Positions 17,416 through 26,131 of a stretch of DNA of 64,000 nucleotides are shown here, in pieces; positions within the stretch are counted from its first letter, which is position 1; each line of letters begins with the position of its first letter. Below the pieces are notes generated by a model. The model had not been told where the DNA came from, made no database searches, and saw nothing but the letters and a program-made list of their open reading frames with translations. Made by a program: the position numbers and the translations under genes. Source of the stretch: Funiculus sociatus GB2-C1. GTDB lineage: Bacteria > Cyanobacteriota > Cyanobacteriia > Cyanobacteriales > FACHB-T130. Where the stretch lies: the NCBI RefSeq assembly GCF_039962115.1, contig NZ_JAMPKJ010000018.1, positions 29,669 to 93,668 on the forward strand, written 5' to 3'.

Positions 17416-18609
17416 ATGTCCAATTTACAGAAAACCAAGGACTCGCTGGAGAGTCATCGCCAGCAATTTCCAGCTTTGGCGAATAAAGCGTATTTCAATT
17501 ATGGCGGTCAAGGCCCGATGCCCCAAGCGGCTTTGGATGCAATTTACCAGTCGTATGAATACGTGCAGCGTTCGGGGCCATTTTCGACAGAGGTCAACGC
17601 TTGGGTTATAAAGGAGGCGAATGAAACCAGAAGCGCGATCGCCAAATCCCTCAACGTTCCGCCGGAAACTATTACTCTAACTGAAGATGTCACCGTAGGC
17701 TGCAATATCGCCTTGTGGGGTATCGACTGGCAAACAGGCGATCGCTTACTGATTTCTGACTGCGAACACCCAGGCATTATCGCAACTGTACAGGAACTTC
17801 AGCGGCGTTTTGGCATCGAAGTTGACTGCTGTCCCCTAATGGCGACGTTGAACGAAGGCGATCCAGTAGCAGCGATTACCGATCATCTGCACCCGAAAAC
17901 CAAAATGGTAGTGCTGAGTCATCTTCTGTGGAACACCGGACAAGTCTTACCGCTGGCTGAAATTGCTGAGGCGGTACGCCAGCATTCCAATAATCATCAG
18001 CCTGTAAGAATTTTGGTAGATGCGGCTCAATCTGTAGGTTCTTTGCCACTAAATTTAACAGAATTAGCTGTTGACTTTTATGCCTTCACTGGTCACAAAT
18101 GGTGGTGTGGGCCAGAAGGCGTTGGCGGTCTTTACGTGCGACCGGAAGCCTTAGAAAGCTTAAATCCTACCTTTATTGGTTGGCGCAGCATTGTTATCAG
18201 TAAATCTCTACCCTACAGTTGGCAACCGGACGGGCGAAGATATGAAGTAGCAACATCCGCCTATCCACTTTACGCTGGCTTAAGGGCAGCGATCGCGCTG
18301 CATCAGCAATGGGGAACTCCAGAGGAATGTTATCAACAAATCCGAGATTTGAGTAAATATATCTGGCAACGTTTAGCTGAAATTCCCACCATCAAATGTC
18401 TGCGAAATGCACCACCAGAATCAGGTCTTGTCTCCTTCAAACTTACAGACAAACCAAACCATCAAAAGTTAGTAGAATTTTTGGAAACACAAGGCATACT
18501 TGTGAGGACAATCAACAATCCAGACTGCGTTCGCGCCTGCGTTCACTATTTCACCATCCCTGGAGAAATTGATCGCTTAGTTGAAACAATTCAAGAATTT
18601 GATGGCTAA
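17416..18609 (+). CDS. Class-V aminotransferase-fold PLP enzyme
   Basis: Predicted PLP-dependent enzyme of 397 residues related to cysteine desulfurases and isopenicillin-N epimerases. The cofactor-binding lysine is in FTGHKWWCGPEG, preceded by the PLP-binding aspartate in ILVDAAQSVG. TLTEDVTVGCNIALWG and ISDCEHPG are typical of the fold. It lacks a clear cysteine-desulfurase catalytic-loop cysteine, so desulfurase activity should not be assumed. The substrate is unknown. It stands upstream of a glycosyltransferase-like gene with a gap of about 170 bp. Confidence 0.85.
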   Translation: MSNLQKTKDSLESHRQQFPALANKAYFNYGGQGPMPQAALDAIYQSYEYVQRSGPFSTEVNAWVIKEANETRSAIAKSLNVPPETITLTEDVTVGCNIALWGIDWQTGDRLLISDCEHPGIIATVQELQRRFGIEVDCCPLMATLNEGDPVAAITDHLHPKTKMVVLSHLLWNTGQVLPLAEIAEAVRQHSNNHQPVRILVDAAQSVGSLPLNLTELAVDFYAFTGHKWWCGPEGVGGLYVRPEALESLNPTFIGWRSIVISKSLPYSWQPDGRRYEVATSAYPLYAGLRAAIALHQQWGTPEECYQQIRDLSKYIWQRLAEIPTIKCLRNAPPESGLVSFKLTDKPNHQKLVEFLETQGILVRTINNPDCVRACVHYFTIPGEIDRLVETIQEFDG

Positions 18610-18777
18610 TAGCTAATGATCAATTTCCAGTCTGTACTTAATCATTAGCAGCCCTAAACCATTTATGAAATCTTCCGTCTTTCTTCTTTCTTTTCCTAAG
18701 CGCAAAGCGCTGGCTCCGCCAACGTGGTGCATTAATTTTTACAATTACTGCATGGATTGCCATATTAGCCATTCCCA

Positions 18778-19860
18778 ATGACCCATCCAATTTTATACGT
18801 AGCGATCACGAATCACGGCTTCGGTCATGCAGTCCGGGCGGCATCCGTCGCAGCGGAAGTACAAAAACTGTATCCCGAAATTTTGCTAATTCTAGTAACA
18901 ACAGCACCGCGCTGGTTGCTAGAATCTTACATTACAGGAGATTTCATCCATCGCCCTCGCGCTTTTGATATTGGGGTTGTGCAAGCTGATAGTTTCGCGA
19001 TGGACAAAGCCACAACTTTGGAAAAATTGCGAGAGATTCGCGCCCAAGAAAAATCTATAATTGCTGGAGAAGTAAGTTTTATTCGCCAAAATCGAGTAGG
19101 TTTAATTTTGGCAGATATTCCCCCTCTAGCAGCATCAATTGGGAAAGCTGCGGGAATTCCTTGTTGGATGCTGAGTAATTTTGGCTGGGATTTTATTTAT
19201 CGGGCGTGGGGAGGGGAATTTCTGGAAATTGCTGATTGGATTAGCGAATGTTATCGAGGATGCGATCGCTTATTTCGTTTACCCTTCCACGAACCCATGA
19301 GTGCTTTTGGCAATATTACAGATGTTGGCTTAACCGGAGGTAATCCCCGCCACAATCCCGACGAACTGCGAGCTAAATTTGGAATTACAGCACCAAAAGA
19401 GCAAACCATCTTACTGACTTTCGGCGGCTTAGGTTTGCAAGAAATTCCCTATGACAACTTGCAGCAGTTTCGCGATTGGCAATTCGTCACCTTTGACCGA
19501 AATTCGCCCGATTTCCCTAATTTAGTCAAAATTAAAGACCAGTCTTACCGCCCAGTAGATTTTATGCCCCTGTCTGGGCGAGTGGTTTCCAAGCCAGGAT
19601 ATAGCACCTTTGCCGAAGCTTTGCGGCTAGGAGTACCCCTGGTGACGTTAACACGAGAGGGCTTTGCAGAAGCGCCATTGTTACTTGAAGGTATTCAAAA
19701 TCATGCGTATCATCAAATTCTGAAACCTGCTGAGTTTTTCCAGAGTAACTGGGAGTTTCTGCGTCAACCTTTGCTTACACCCCGCCAGTCTCAGATGGTA
19801 GCAACGGATGGAACGGAAGCGATCGCGCAGACCATCGTCAGCTATTTCCAAAATCGTTAA
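18778..19860 (+). CDS. GT-B glycosyltransferase-like protein
   Basis: The 360-residue protein has the two-lobed GT-B arrangement. It starts LYVAITNHGFGHAVRAASVA, a glycine-rich acceptor-side loop resembling MurG and UDP-glycosyltransferases. The second lobe has ILLTFGGLGLQEIP and the nucleotide-sugar-binding stretch VVSKPGYSTFAEALRLGVPLV. The donor and acceptor are not predictable from sequence alone. Start codon ATG at 18778. The next gene, yjbQ-like, begins 15 bp after the stop, so the two are probably cotranscribed. Confidence 0.85.
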   Translation: MTHPILYVAITNHGFGHAVRAASVAAEVQKLYPEILLILVTTAPRWLLESYITGDFIHRPRAFDIGVVQADSFAMDKATTLEKLREIRAQEKSIIAGEVSFIRQNRVGLILADIPPLAASIGKAAGIPCWMLSNFGWDFIYRAWGGEFLEIADWISECYRGCDRLFRLPFHEPMSAFGNITDVGLTGGNPRHNPDELRAKFGITAPKEQTILLTFGGLGLQEIPYDNLQQFRDWQFVTFDRNSPDFPNLVKIKDQSYRPVDFMPLSGRVVSKPGYSTFAEALRLGVPLVTLTREGFAEAPLLLEGIQNHAYHQILKPAEFFQSNWEFLRQPLLTPRQSQMVATDGTEAIAQTIVSYFQNR

Positions 19861-19874
19861 TACTTTTTCCCGCT

Positions 19875-20291
19875 ATGAAGCAATACCAACAACTGCTTAA
19901 ATTTCAAACCCCCGGCAAATCTTTGCACAAAATAACGCCCAAAATTCAAGCTATTGTCGCCGATTCGGGCGTACAAACTGGACTTTGCACCCTATTTTTA
20001 CTTCATACCTCAGCTAGTCTAGTCATTCAAGAAAATGCCGATCCAGATGTTCTCAAAGATTTAGAAAATTTCCTCTCCAAACTCGTCCCGGAAAACAGCC
20101 ACTACTTCCACAGCACTGAAGGGCCAGACGATATGCCAGCTCATATCCGCACGGCGCTGACTCATACTTCTGAAAACATCCCCATTGCCAGAGGAAAATT
20201 ACTGCTAGGAACGTGGCAGGGAATTTATATTTGGGAACATCGACAGCGCAGCCAATATAGAGAGTTGGTTGTTCATATAAACGGTGACTAA
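19875..20291 (+). CDS. YjbQ/UPF0047 family protein
   Basis: Small cytosolic protein of 138 residues. It contains the family's conserved TGLCTLFLLHTSASLVIQEN, the middle DVLKDLENFLSKLVP and the His/Asp-containing ending LGTWQGIYIWEHR. Relatives have weak thiamine-phosphate-synthase activity and this family is often named secondary thiamine-phosphate synthase; the physiological role remains unclear. The gene follows the GT-B gene by 14 bp and is convergent with the WecG/TagA-type gene, whose stop lies 8 bp away. Confidence 0.92.
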   Translation: MKQYQQLLKFQTPGKSLHKITPKIQAIVADSGVQTGLCTLFLLHTSASLVIQENADPDVLKDLENFLSKLVPENSHYFHSTEGPDDMPAHIRTALTHTSENIPIARGKLLLGTWQGIYIWEHRQRSQYRELVVHINGD

Positions 20292-20299
20292 TAATTTTT

Positions 20300-21157
20300 T
20301 TAAAGTCGGCGATCTATCGCTTGCTCCGGGCGTTCAATAGTGCCACTTTCTACAGTTAATTCCTCGTCAATAGGTAGTAATTTTACAAGCTGTAAAGCCA
20401 GGAGAATCAGATAGAGAGGATTGAGCAATAAATAGCGTTTCCAGAGGCGTTTTGGTTCCTTACAAAGACGGAACAGCCATTCTAAACTAGCCCATTGCAT
20501 CCAAGCTGGAGCTTCTGGAATGTTGCCTGAATGAAAATCAAAAGCAGCACCCACAGCAATTATGGGACACTTTAGCTGATAGCGATGCTCAAAAGTCCAT
20601 GCTTCCTGGCGAGGACAACCCAAGGAAACAAAAACAATTCCTGCCCCAGATTTGCGGATTTCTTCGGTGTATGCGGCATCTTCTTCTGGTGTCAAAGGAC
20701 GGAAAGGAGGGGAAATAACACCAGCAATTATTAATTCAGGAAATTTTTGTTTAAGCTTAATTTGCAGACTCTCCAAAACTGTTTCTTTGGAGCCATATAG
20801 AAAAATACTGATTCCTTTAGCAGCAGCTTGTTCGCAAATTTGCAACATCAGCTCTGGCCCTCGAACTCTGTCTGCGAGTACCTCTTCGTCACTATTACGA
20901 AGAAGATTTAGCGCCCAGCGCACAGGTTGACCATCAGGAGTAACAAGGGTAAAACGCTTCAGCTGTTCCCCATAACCATCGGGATCTAGATAAGCGGAGG
21001 TAATGCTATGGACATTAGTGGCTGCTACTGTACAAGATTGATTTAATTGGGCGCTTTGAATAATAAAATCTGTGCTTTCTTTATAGTTAGTCCGGCTAAC
21101 GCCAATTCCCAATACATTAGTCTTACTTGGAGGTGAAATAAAAGTGCGGATGTTCAT
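20300..21157 (-). CDS. WecG/TagA/CpsF family glycosyltransferase
   Basis: Family GT26 transferase that adds N-acetylmannosaminuronate-type or similar sugars to a lipid-linked precursor during exopolysaccharide or O-antigen assembly. The 285-residue product has the opening VLGIGVSRTNY, the substrate site TPDGQPVRWALNLL, the diagnostic VFVSLGCPRQEAW and IIAVGAAFDFHSG, and the end PEAPAWMQWASLEWLFRL. The frame runs up to 21196, but the ATG at 21157 puts the family core near the N-terminus. An Arg/Lys-rich hydrophobic tail (LWKRYLLLNPLYLILLALQL) may touch the membrane. Confidence 0.93.
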   Translation of the reverse strand: MNIRTFISPPSKTNVLGIGVSRTNYKESTDFIIQSAQLNQSCTVAATNVHSITSAYLDPDGYGEQLKRFTLVTPDGQPVRWALNLLRNSDEEVLADRVRGPELMLQICEQAAAKGISIFLYGSKETVLESLQIKLKQKFPELIIAGVISPPFRPLTPEEDAAYTEEIRKSGAGIVFVSLGCPRQEAWTFEHRYQLKCPIIAVGAAFDFHSGNIPEAPAWMQWASLEWLFRLCKEPKRLWKRYLLLNPLYLILLALQLVKLLPIDEELTVESGTIERPEQAIDRRL

Positions 21158-21196
21158 CTTCGTCTTGAAATTATAGATATTTTTCATGGCAATCAT

Positions 21197-21540
21197 AATT
21201 CACCTCTGGTATTTAATGTTTTGCTTACTGCAACGTGAGTGATATCTAATATTTTTGAATTTTGATAGGTCTATTATCCTCGATATAATTGGGTAAGTAA
21301 TCCAGCCGCTTTTGCTATGGCAGGAACTAATTTCCAGTGTTTATTAATTCATCGTTACTATATATAAATTATTAGCTATACCTTTCTCATTTACATCGGC
21401 AAAATTGCTGAAATTAGCACTGTTAAACGAATTGCCGATATAAAATTCTACCTTTAGAAAAAAGCCAGATAACATTACCTGAATTTTGTATTGTTTTGGT
21501 AAAAAAACTTTACTTTTAGTGCGCTACGCGCTGCGTGTAG
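21197..21540. other. Intergenic gap without recognised gene
   Basis: AT-rich gap between the divergent WecG/TagA gene and a possible 74-codon gene. It presumably contains the WecG/TagA promoter. A short GCGCTACGCGCTGCG repeat-like word near 21520 resembles dispersed words at 17280 and 18697. No RNA gene or array was recognised. Confidence 0.5.
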
Positions 21541-21765
21541 ATGAGCGAACAACCTAACTTAGGACGGTATATCCGCCAAGCAACAGCGATCGCCTACGCA
21601 GAGGCTTCTAGCCAAGTAGAAAAATTAAAAATTAGATTACACCCTCTTCGCAGACAAGTTTACGCGAGATGGCAGAGGCAAGATATGCGTGAAATCACTG
21701 AATCTGTCCAGAAGCGATCGCAAAGATTCAGTGATGCTCCCCACGCATTCGAGGATGGATTTTAG
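21541..21765 (+). CDS. Possible small protein of unknown function (74 aa)
   Basis: An open frame of 74 codons starting MSEQPNLGRYIRQATAIAYAE, rich in Arg, Gln and Glu and probably helical (QVEKLKIRLHPLRRQVYARW). No signal peptide, membrane segment or known motif is visible. The upstream bases are a dispersed GCGCTACGCGCTGCG-type repeat and no convincing ribosome-binding site is seen. It may be a real small gene or chance. Confidence 0.35.
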   Translation: MSEQPNLGRYIRQATAIAYAEASSQVEKLKIRLHPLRRQVYARWQRQDMREITESVQKRSQRFSDAPHAFEDGF

Positions 21766-22092
21766 GCAGGATGATAGCAGGCAGTTTAACAAAAGCTTTT
21801 TTAGTCCGGATCGGCATTTTGGCTTAGCGATCGCTGCCCCTGGTAATGAACTGCATCGATCTCATGCCGTTTCTACATCAGGTGTTGTCCAAAGGTAGTT
21901 GCTCCTCTACCCTGAGGAGTAGAGAACAAAAAACTCCAATCGCAAGTCTTTATTGAGTGAACCTAGACATCAAAATTTCTCAAGCTATCCACAACTCTTA
22001 TCCGGTAACAGCAGATTGACAGTTGTAGATACAGGACAGACAGTAAGCTTCACTTTTTTGGAAAAAAGGATTTATAACACAGGAGCAGTATC
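21766..22092. other. Intergenic gap with one weak hairpin
   Basis: The only structure noticed is CTCCTC/GAGGAG around 21901-21921, followed by an A-rich stretch rather than a T run. The last 60 bp before 22093 presumably include the promoter and an AGGAG ribosome-binding site (22081) of the next gene. Confidence 0.45.
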
Positions 22093-22467
22093 ATGAATGT
22101 ATCTGAGTATACAGTAAGAAATATTAGTCTGGCAAGCTGGGTTTCGATTCCGCAACAAGAAGTTACCGTCAACGCAGCCCCCAAAGCGAAAGCAACTGCC
22201 AAGAAGCCTTTTGAACCCCTCAAACCATTACGCCAGTGGATGGATAACTTACAAGTGCGCGACGCAAAGCTTGCTCATCGCCTCTGCAAAATGATTCCCG
22301 CCCAGTGTCCGTTTGAGCGCGATGTCAAATTATTCAGTAAAGTTCTGTTCCACATTCCACCCATGTGTAAGCTAAACCCGCTTTATGATGAAGTAGTGGG
22401 TCTGCGTTTCCGGGCGCTGTGCTATCTGGCAGATGAGTGTGGAGAAGATATCGCCGCATACTGCTAA
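22093..22467 (+). CDS. Mo-dependent nitrogenase C-terminal-domain protein
   Basis: A 124-residue protein whose residues 45-124 match the cyanobacterial Mo-nitro_C domain: PLRQWMDNLQVRDAKLAHRL, then CKMIPAQCPFERDVKLF and PPMCKLNPLYDEVVGLRFRAL, ending in the cysteine-containing ECGEDIAAYC. Despite its name the domain occurs widely in cyanobacteria, including species without nitrogenase, and its function is not established. The N-terminal 40 residues are Ala/Lys-rich and variable. A good AGGAG ribosome-binding site precedes the ATG. The TIR/NDT-like gene starts 54 bp after the stop, so the two may be cotranscribed. Confidence 0.85.
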   Translation: MNVSEYTVRNISLASWVSIPQQEVTVNAAPKAKATAKKPFEPLKPLRQWMDNLQVRDAKLAHRLCKMIPAQCPFERDVKLFSKVLFHIPPMCKLNPLYDEVVGLRFRALCYLADECGEDIAAYC

Positions 22468-22521
22468 GATTTCATGGGACTGGAAAAAGGCACCATTGGA
22501 TGTGCATAGTGACTGGATATC

Positions 22522-23292
22522 ATGGCTATCATTGCCCTGAGAGGCTGGTATCTCCAAGAGTATGAGCCGATCAAAGAATTAGAGAAACGTCCCCACGATC
22601 TGCGGCTGAGCAAGAATAGCTTGCTGAAGTCGGGACTACGAGCAGATTTTTTAGACGACAGCCAGGATGTAAAAGGCTCAGAGTGGTTTAAGCGCTACCT
22701 AGAAGGAGAAACGGTCGAGTTTTATATCGAAGGTAGTGGCGGCTATACAATCTCTAACATTGACCTAACGAGCCACGAGATTTATTTCACCAAACAAGCG
22801 GTGATGGCGAATTTGGAACCAACGATCTTCCTGTGCCATCAAACCGAATATACGGCATCTAGCGTTGCCCTGCGCGAGGGACTGGTTGATGCCCTGGAGA
22901 CATTAAACACGCGATCGCGTCTACCTTTGACACTGGAAGAATCTGGTCGTCCCACGGGCGTCCCACATCGGCTCAGCAACACCCAGATGCGAAAAATCCG
23001 CAAATGTCTGCTATTTGTTGCCGATGGGACACCAGTGGCTGGCATTTCCAGGGAAGAGACGACCTTGTTAATTCCCAGCCCCAATGTTTGTGTAGAAATT
23101 GGTTACGCCTTGCAAAGCAAGCGTTCCGAACAACTTTTGTTAGCTCAAATGGAGCGAAATGACCTATCAGGGGAGTTTCCTTTTGACTTTCCCAACCATC
23201 AACAACTGTTATTCACCACAGCTTCAGAACTACGTCAAACTTTGCCCCCACTGCTGGAAACCCTGCTGCATCGGTTTAATTTGTTTTCCTAG
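22522..23292 (+). CDS. TIR/nucleoside-deoxyribosyltransferase-like protein with novel N-terminal domain
   Basis: A 256-residue protein in two parts. Residues 1-98 (AIIALRGWYLQEYEPIKELE, SKNSLLKSGLRADFLDDS, FYIEGSGGYTISNIDL) form a domain I do not recognise. Residues 99-256 look like the TIR/NDT-like nucleotide-binding superfamily. The first strand is PTIFLCHQTEYTAS, a strand KCLLFVADG follows, and then the diagnostic SPNVCVEIGYAL with Glu192 at the usual catalytic position. After that come LLLAQM and PFDFPNHQQLLF, matching the usual PFD..(x)..R-I-Y ending. Relatives cleave NAD or transfer deoxyribose, and some serve in antiphage defence. Activity here is inference. Confidence 0.7.
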   Translation: MAIIALRGWYLQEYEPIKELEKRPHDLRLSKNSLLKSGLRADFLDDSQDVKGSEWFKRYLEGETVEFYIEGSGGYTISNIDLTSHEIYFTKQAVMANLEPTIFLCHQTEYTASSVALREGLVDALETLNTRSRLPLTLEESGRPTGVPHRLSNTQMRKIRKCLLFVADGTPVAGISREETTLLIPSPNVCVEIGYALQSKRSEQLLLAQMERNDLSGEFPFDFPNHQQLLFTTASELRQTLPPLLETLLHRFNLFS

Positions 23293-23430
23293 TAGTAGTT
23301 CTTTGTCTCGCTACTAGGGGTCGCCTCCCAGCCTCGCTCTTTAGGCTTGTGCTTAGAAGAAGAGTCGAGACATAAGCCTCAATAAGCTCTTTCTGAGAAC
23401 TTCCGTAGAAATCAGGTGTAATTTTCGACC

Positions 23431-23488
23431 GTTCTCGGCACATAATAATCAGGATGGATTGAAAATCGATCGACCATATGCCGAGAAC
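23431..23488 (+). promoter_or_regulatory. Inverted repeat enclosing the start codon of the 86-aa gene
   Basis: GTTCTCGGCA (23431-23440) is perfectly complementary to TGCCGAGAAC (23479-23488), with a 38-nt loop. The right arm contains two bases of the ATG start (23478-23480) and the next codons. In RNA the stem would sequester the initiation codon. It could equally be a DNA operator. Confidence 0.6.
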
Positions 23489-23738
23489 TCCCACCGAATA
23501 CGCCGTATACCTAATGATGGAAGGCGGTCATAAAGCTGAAGTGCGTTTTGCAACTATTCAAGAGTTTCAAAAATGGTACAGCGGCGAACTGATGCCCAAA
23601 GCCTCTTCAACAGACTTCATCAGCGTGCCGATAAAAAATGTCCAGGGTGAATACATGGTCGTGCGTCCGGTCAGCATTCGGGCAATCCGGGTGGAACCTG
23701 TCTTCGCCGGAAGTGTCGATAGAAGTGACTACGAATAA
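23478..23738 (+). CDS. Small conserved-looking protein of unknown function (86 aa)
   Basis: I do not recognise a named family. The 86-residue product (MPRTPTEYAVYLMMEGGHKA at the start) has an alternating beta pattern with YAVYLMMEGG, AEVRFATIQEFQKWY and ISVPIKNVQGEYMVVRPVSI. This suggests a small single alpha/beta domain, cytosolic, with no cysteine. Codon use and the GC pattern resemble neighbouring real genes. Its start codon is part of a 10-bp perfect inverted repeat. mltA follows 27 bp after its stop on the same strand, so cotranscription is likely. Confidence 0.7.
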   Translation: MPRTPTEYAVYLMMEGGHKAEVRFATIQEFQKWYSGELMPKASSTDFISVPIKNVQGEYMVVRPVSIRAIRVEPVFAGSVDRSDYE

Positions 23739-23765
23739 CTATCGATTTCCCTTTTGGTGTAAGTA

Positions 23766-24959
23766 ATGAGAAAGACATTTGCTTTGCTTTCCCTGAGTTT
23801 TGGTATGGCTATGGGAAGCGTCAGTTTGCCTGTCTTGGCTAATGTTCCCTCCCTCCCCCTGCGCCCGATAAACGCAAACTTGCTGAATCTCACCTGTTGT
23901 CGGTCAGATGCGCTGGGGTTGGATGACCAACTGTGGGGAAGGAACGGGAAAGCAGGAGACAAAAAGGCGCTCATCGCCTCTCTTGACAACAGTCTGCGCT
24001 ATCTACAGACAAACGATGCAGCTGTTGCTTACCAGAAGTATCCGGTTCCGGGAATTACGCTTTCTCGTGTCCGCCGCTCATTGGTACGCTTTCGTCAGCT
24101 GGTTATCAATTCCCGAAACCCCGCCGAATTGCAAGCTGCTGTGAAGCGCGAGTTCGTCTTATACCAGTCTGTAGGCAAGGACGATAAAGGTAACGTCCAA
24201 TACACCGCTTACTACGAACCAACCTACACAGCTAGTCGCCAGCAGACGGCAGAGTATCGCTATCCTATTTATGGGATGCCGTCGAACTTCCAGTCTTGGC
24301 CCAAACCGCACCCTACACGGGCTGAACTGGAAGGGGAAGATGGTTTGTTAGGGGCGAAAAGCCCACTAAGAGGGCTGGAAATAGCTTGGCTAAGCGATCG
24401 CTTAGAAGCATTCTTGGTGCAAATCCAAGGCTCTGCTCAACTCCAGATGACCGATGGCACCATAATGACTGTGGGTTATGCGGGGGGAACTGATTATCCT
24501 TATACCAGTGTGGGGAAAGAACTAGCCAAAGATGGCAAACTGCCTCTATCAGGTTTAACCTTACCTGTGCTGATCAAGTATTTCCAGCAAAATCCCCTGG
24601 AAATGAGTAACTATATCCCGCGCAATAGTCGCTTTGTCTTCTTCCGGGAAACCAACGGTGCGCCAGCGATGGGAAGCATTGGGGTGCCAGTAACAGCGGA
24701 GCGTTCAATAGCTACAGATAAGTCTCTCATGCCACCGGGAGCCTTAGCGCTAATTCATACGCGAGTTCCCTACTTTAATAGTCAAGGTCAGATTGAGCAG
24801 CGCCTAGTGAGTCGCTATGTACTTGACCAGGATAAAGGAAGTGCAATTCTAACTCCAGGTCGAGTAGATTATTTTATTGGTACTGGAAAAAAAGCAGGCG
24901 ATCGCGCTGGTGTTACCGGCGGCAATGGGCAACTATATTACTTACTGCTTAAACAGTAA
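23766..24959 (+). CDS. mltA: Membrane-bound lytic murein transglycosylase A
   Basis: Cleaves the MurNAc-GlcNAc bond of peptidoglycan with formation of the 1,6-anhydro product. The 397-residue protein has a signal peptide (SLSFGMAMGSVSLPVLA) and the MltA double-psi barrel domain with YTAYYEPTYTAS, QIQGSAQLQMTDG, VGYAGGTDYPYTSVGKEL and PRNSRFVFFRE. A C-terminal 3D domain follows, with LALIHTRVP and the catalytic aspartate region VDYFIGTGKKAGD. The signal peptide has no lipobox cysteine, unlike E. coli MltA. The ATG start is 28 bp after the preceding small gene. Confidence 0.93.
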   Translation: MRKTFALLSLSFGMAMGSVSLPVLANVPSLPLRPINANLLNLTCCRSDALGLDDQLWGRNGKAGDKKALIASLDNSLRYLQTNDAAVAYQKYPVPGITLSRVRRSLVRFRQLVINSRNPAELQAAVKREFVLYQSVGKDDKGNVQYTAYYEPTYTASRQQTAEYRYPIYGMPSNFQSWPKPHPTRAELEGEDGLLGAKSPLRGLEIAWLSDRLEAFLVQIQGSAQLQMTDGTIMTVGYAGGTDYPYTSVGKELAKDGKLPLSGLTLPVLIKYFQQNPLEMSNYIPRNSRFVFFRETNGAPAMGSIGVPVTAERSIATDKSLMPPGALALIHTRVPYFNSQGQIEQRLVSRYVLDQDKGSAILTPGRVDYFIGTGKKAGDRAGVTGGNGQLYYLLLKQ

Positions 24960-25003
24960 GTAGATTGGGTCGAGCAATAGCGAAACCCAACAAGCGGATG
25001 ATT

Positions 25004-25034
25004 AAGGTTGGGTTTCACTCAACAACCCAACCTT
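25004..25034. repeat. Inverted repeat AAGGTTGGGTT...AACCCAACCTT
   Basis: Perfect 11-bp arms (25004-25014 and 25024-25034) surround a 9-bp loop, between the convergent mltA and DUF5895 genes. The GTTGGGTTT word is a dispersed intergenic family in this window, also seen near 24981, 29550, 29630 and 62450. It may act as a bidirectional terminator. Confidence 0.75.
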
Positions 25035-25071
25035 AAATATGGCTTTATTTTTGCCTTTTGCCTTTCGATTT

Positions 25072-25956
25072 TTAGTAGGGTGGTTCACCATACTCAAATT
25101 CATCATCGTGGTAAACAAAAGAACTGGCAACACCCGCCATTTCCATCTTGGAAGTTTCCGCTTTCGGCTTTTCCTTCCCGAACTCTTCGTACTCTTCAAA
25201 AGTCTTACAAATAATCGCCGACTCCTCAGAACTAGAAGCAATCAGATAATCAGTTAAAGTTTTCGCTGTGGGATGCTCATAATCTACCGTACTAGCTACC
25301 AAAGCCGTATTTGAACCACTACCCCTTTCTTCCATCTCAATCAAGGGACAAAAAACGCCGTGAGCGTGAAATAGCGCCCCTTTCGGTGTTAGAGGTTGTT
25401 TGCGGTACTCAGCATAAGCCTTTTCCAATTCCCCAATAAATCCGCCTACTACTTGACCTTGCTTAATGTCACAGTAAGATTTGCTGAAGCTAGCACCAGC
25501 AACACCATTCAATGTTAATTGTAGTGGCGATTGATGGAGGAAATTTTTGTTTTCACCCACTAAAAAAATCAGGTGACGAGTGAAGGTCTTAAACTTTAGC
25601 TTATCTGCCAAGAAAGCGTCGTAGTTATCTTTTAGAGTACCTAGTTTTGCTCCACTTTCCCGATCTTTAACAGATAATGGCCCCCGTCGTACTATAACTA
25701 TGCGTGGGGTGGTCGTGATTAATAGCGTTTCGACTCCGGTACTAAATTCATGCTGTACTTGCTGCCAATTTGCATCTGGAGTAAAGCCCACGGCGTTAGC
25801 ATTATCCAGCTTAATTGCCAATCCGTGAGGTTGAATCCCACTTTTGCTGTACCGAGGATTGATCATCTGGCACCAAGGCAGCACTTGAGAAGGGGGGGCG
25901 TTGAACTTGTCGTCGTCGAAGTCGAAATTCGCAGATGCGTTCATTGTCTTAGGCAT
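25072..25956 (-). CDS. DUF5895-type protein of unknown function
   Basis: A 294-residue cytosolic-looking protein resembling the cyanobacterial DUF5895 family. It has an acidic start (FDFDDDKFNAPP), then VLPWCQMINPRYSKSGIQ, GLAIKLDNANAVGF, RIVIVRRGPLSVKDRES and VAGASFSKSYCDI. Function is unknown. The C-terminus (VYHDDEFEYGEPPY) is acidic and aromatic. The frame extends to 26124, but the upstream 56 codons are His/Cys-rich and read through non-coding-looking bases. The ATG at 25956 or 25944 is the likely start. It is convergent with mltA. Confidence 0.75.
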   Translation of the reverse strand: MPKTMNASANFDFDDDKFNAPPSQVLPWCQMINPRYSKSGIQPHGLAIKLDNANAVGFTPDANWQQVQHEFSTGVETLLITTTPRIVIVRRGPLSVKDRESGAKLGTLKDNYDAFLADKLKFKTFTRHLIFLVGENKNFLHQSPLQLTLNGVAGASFSKSYCDIKQGQVVGGFIGELEKAYAEYRKQPLTPKGALFHAHGVFCPLIEMEERGSGSNTALVASTVDYEHPTAKTLTDYLIASSSEESAIICKTFEEYEEFGKEKPKAETSKMEMAGVASSFVYHDDEFEYGEPPY

Positions 25957-26131
25957 CGAAGTCTTGTGCTGATCAAGTTTACAAGTCGGTGAAATGTGAT
26001 GGTGGGCCAAAGGCCACTTCAGGAATTGGCAATATAGCACAATTCTCTGGCACTTAAAGTAGACGATTCGATGGTAGCGCGGCGGGAGCTGCACGCCAAC
26101 TTTGAGCCTCAACCGATGGCACAATACTCCT

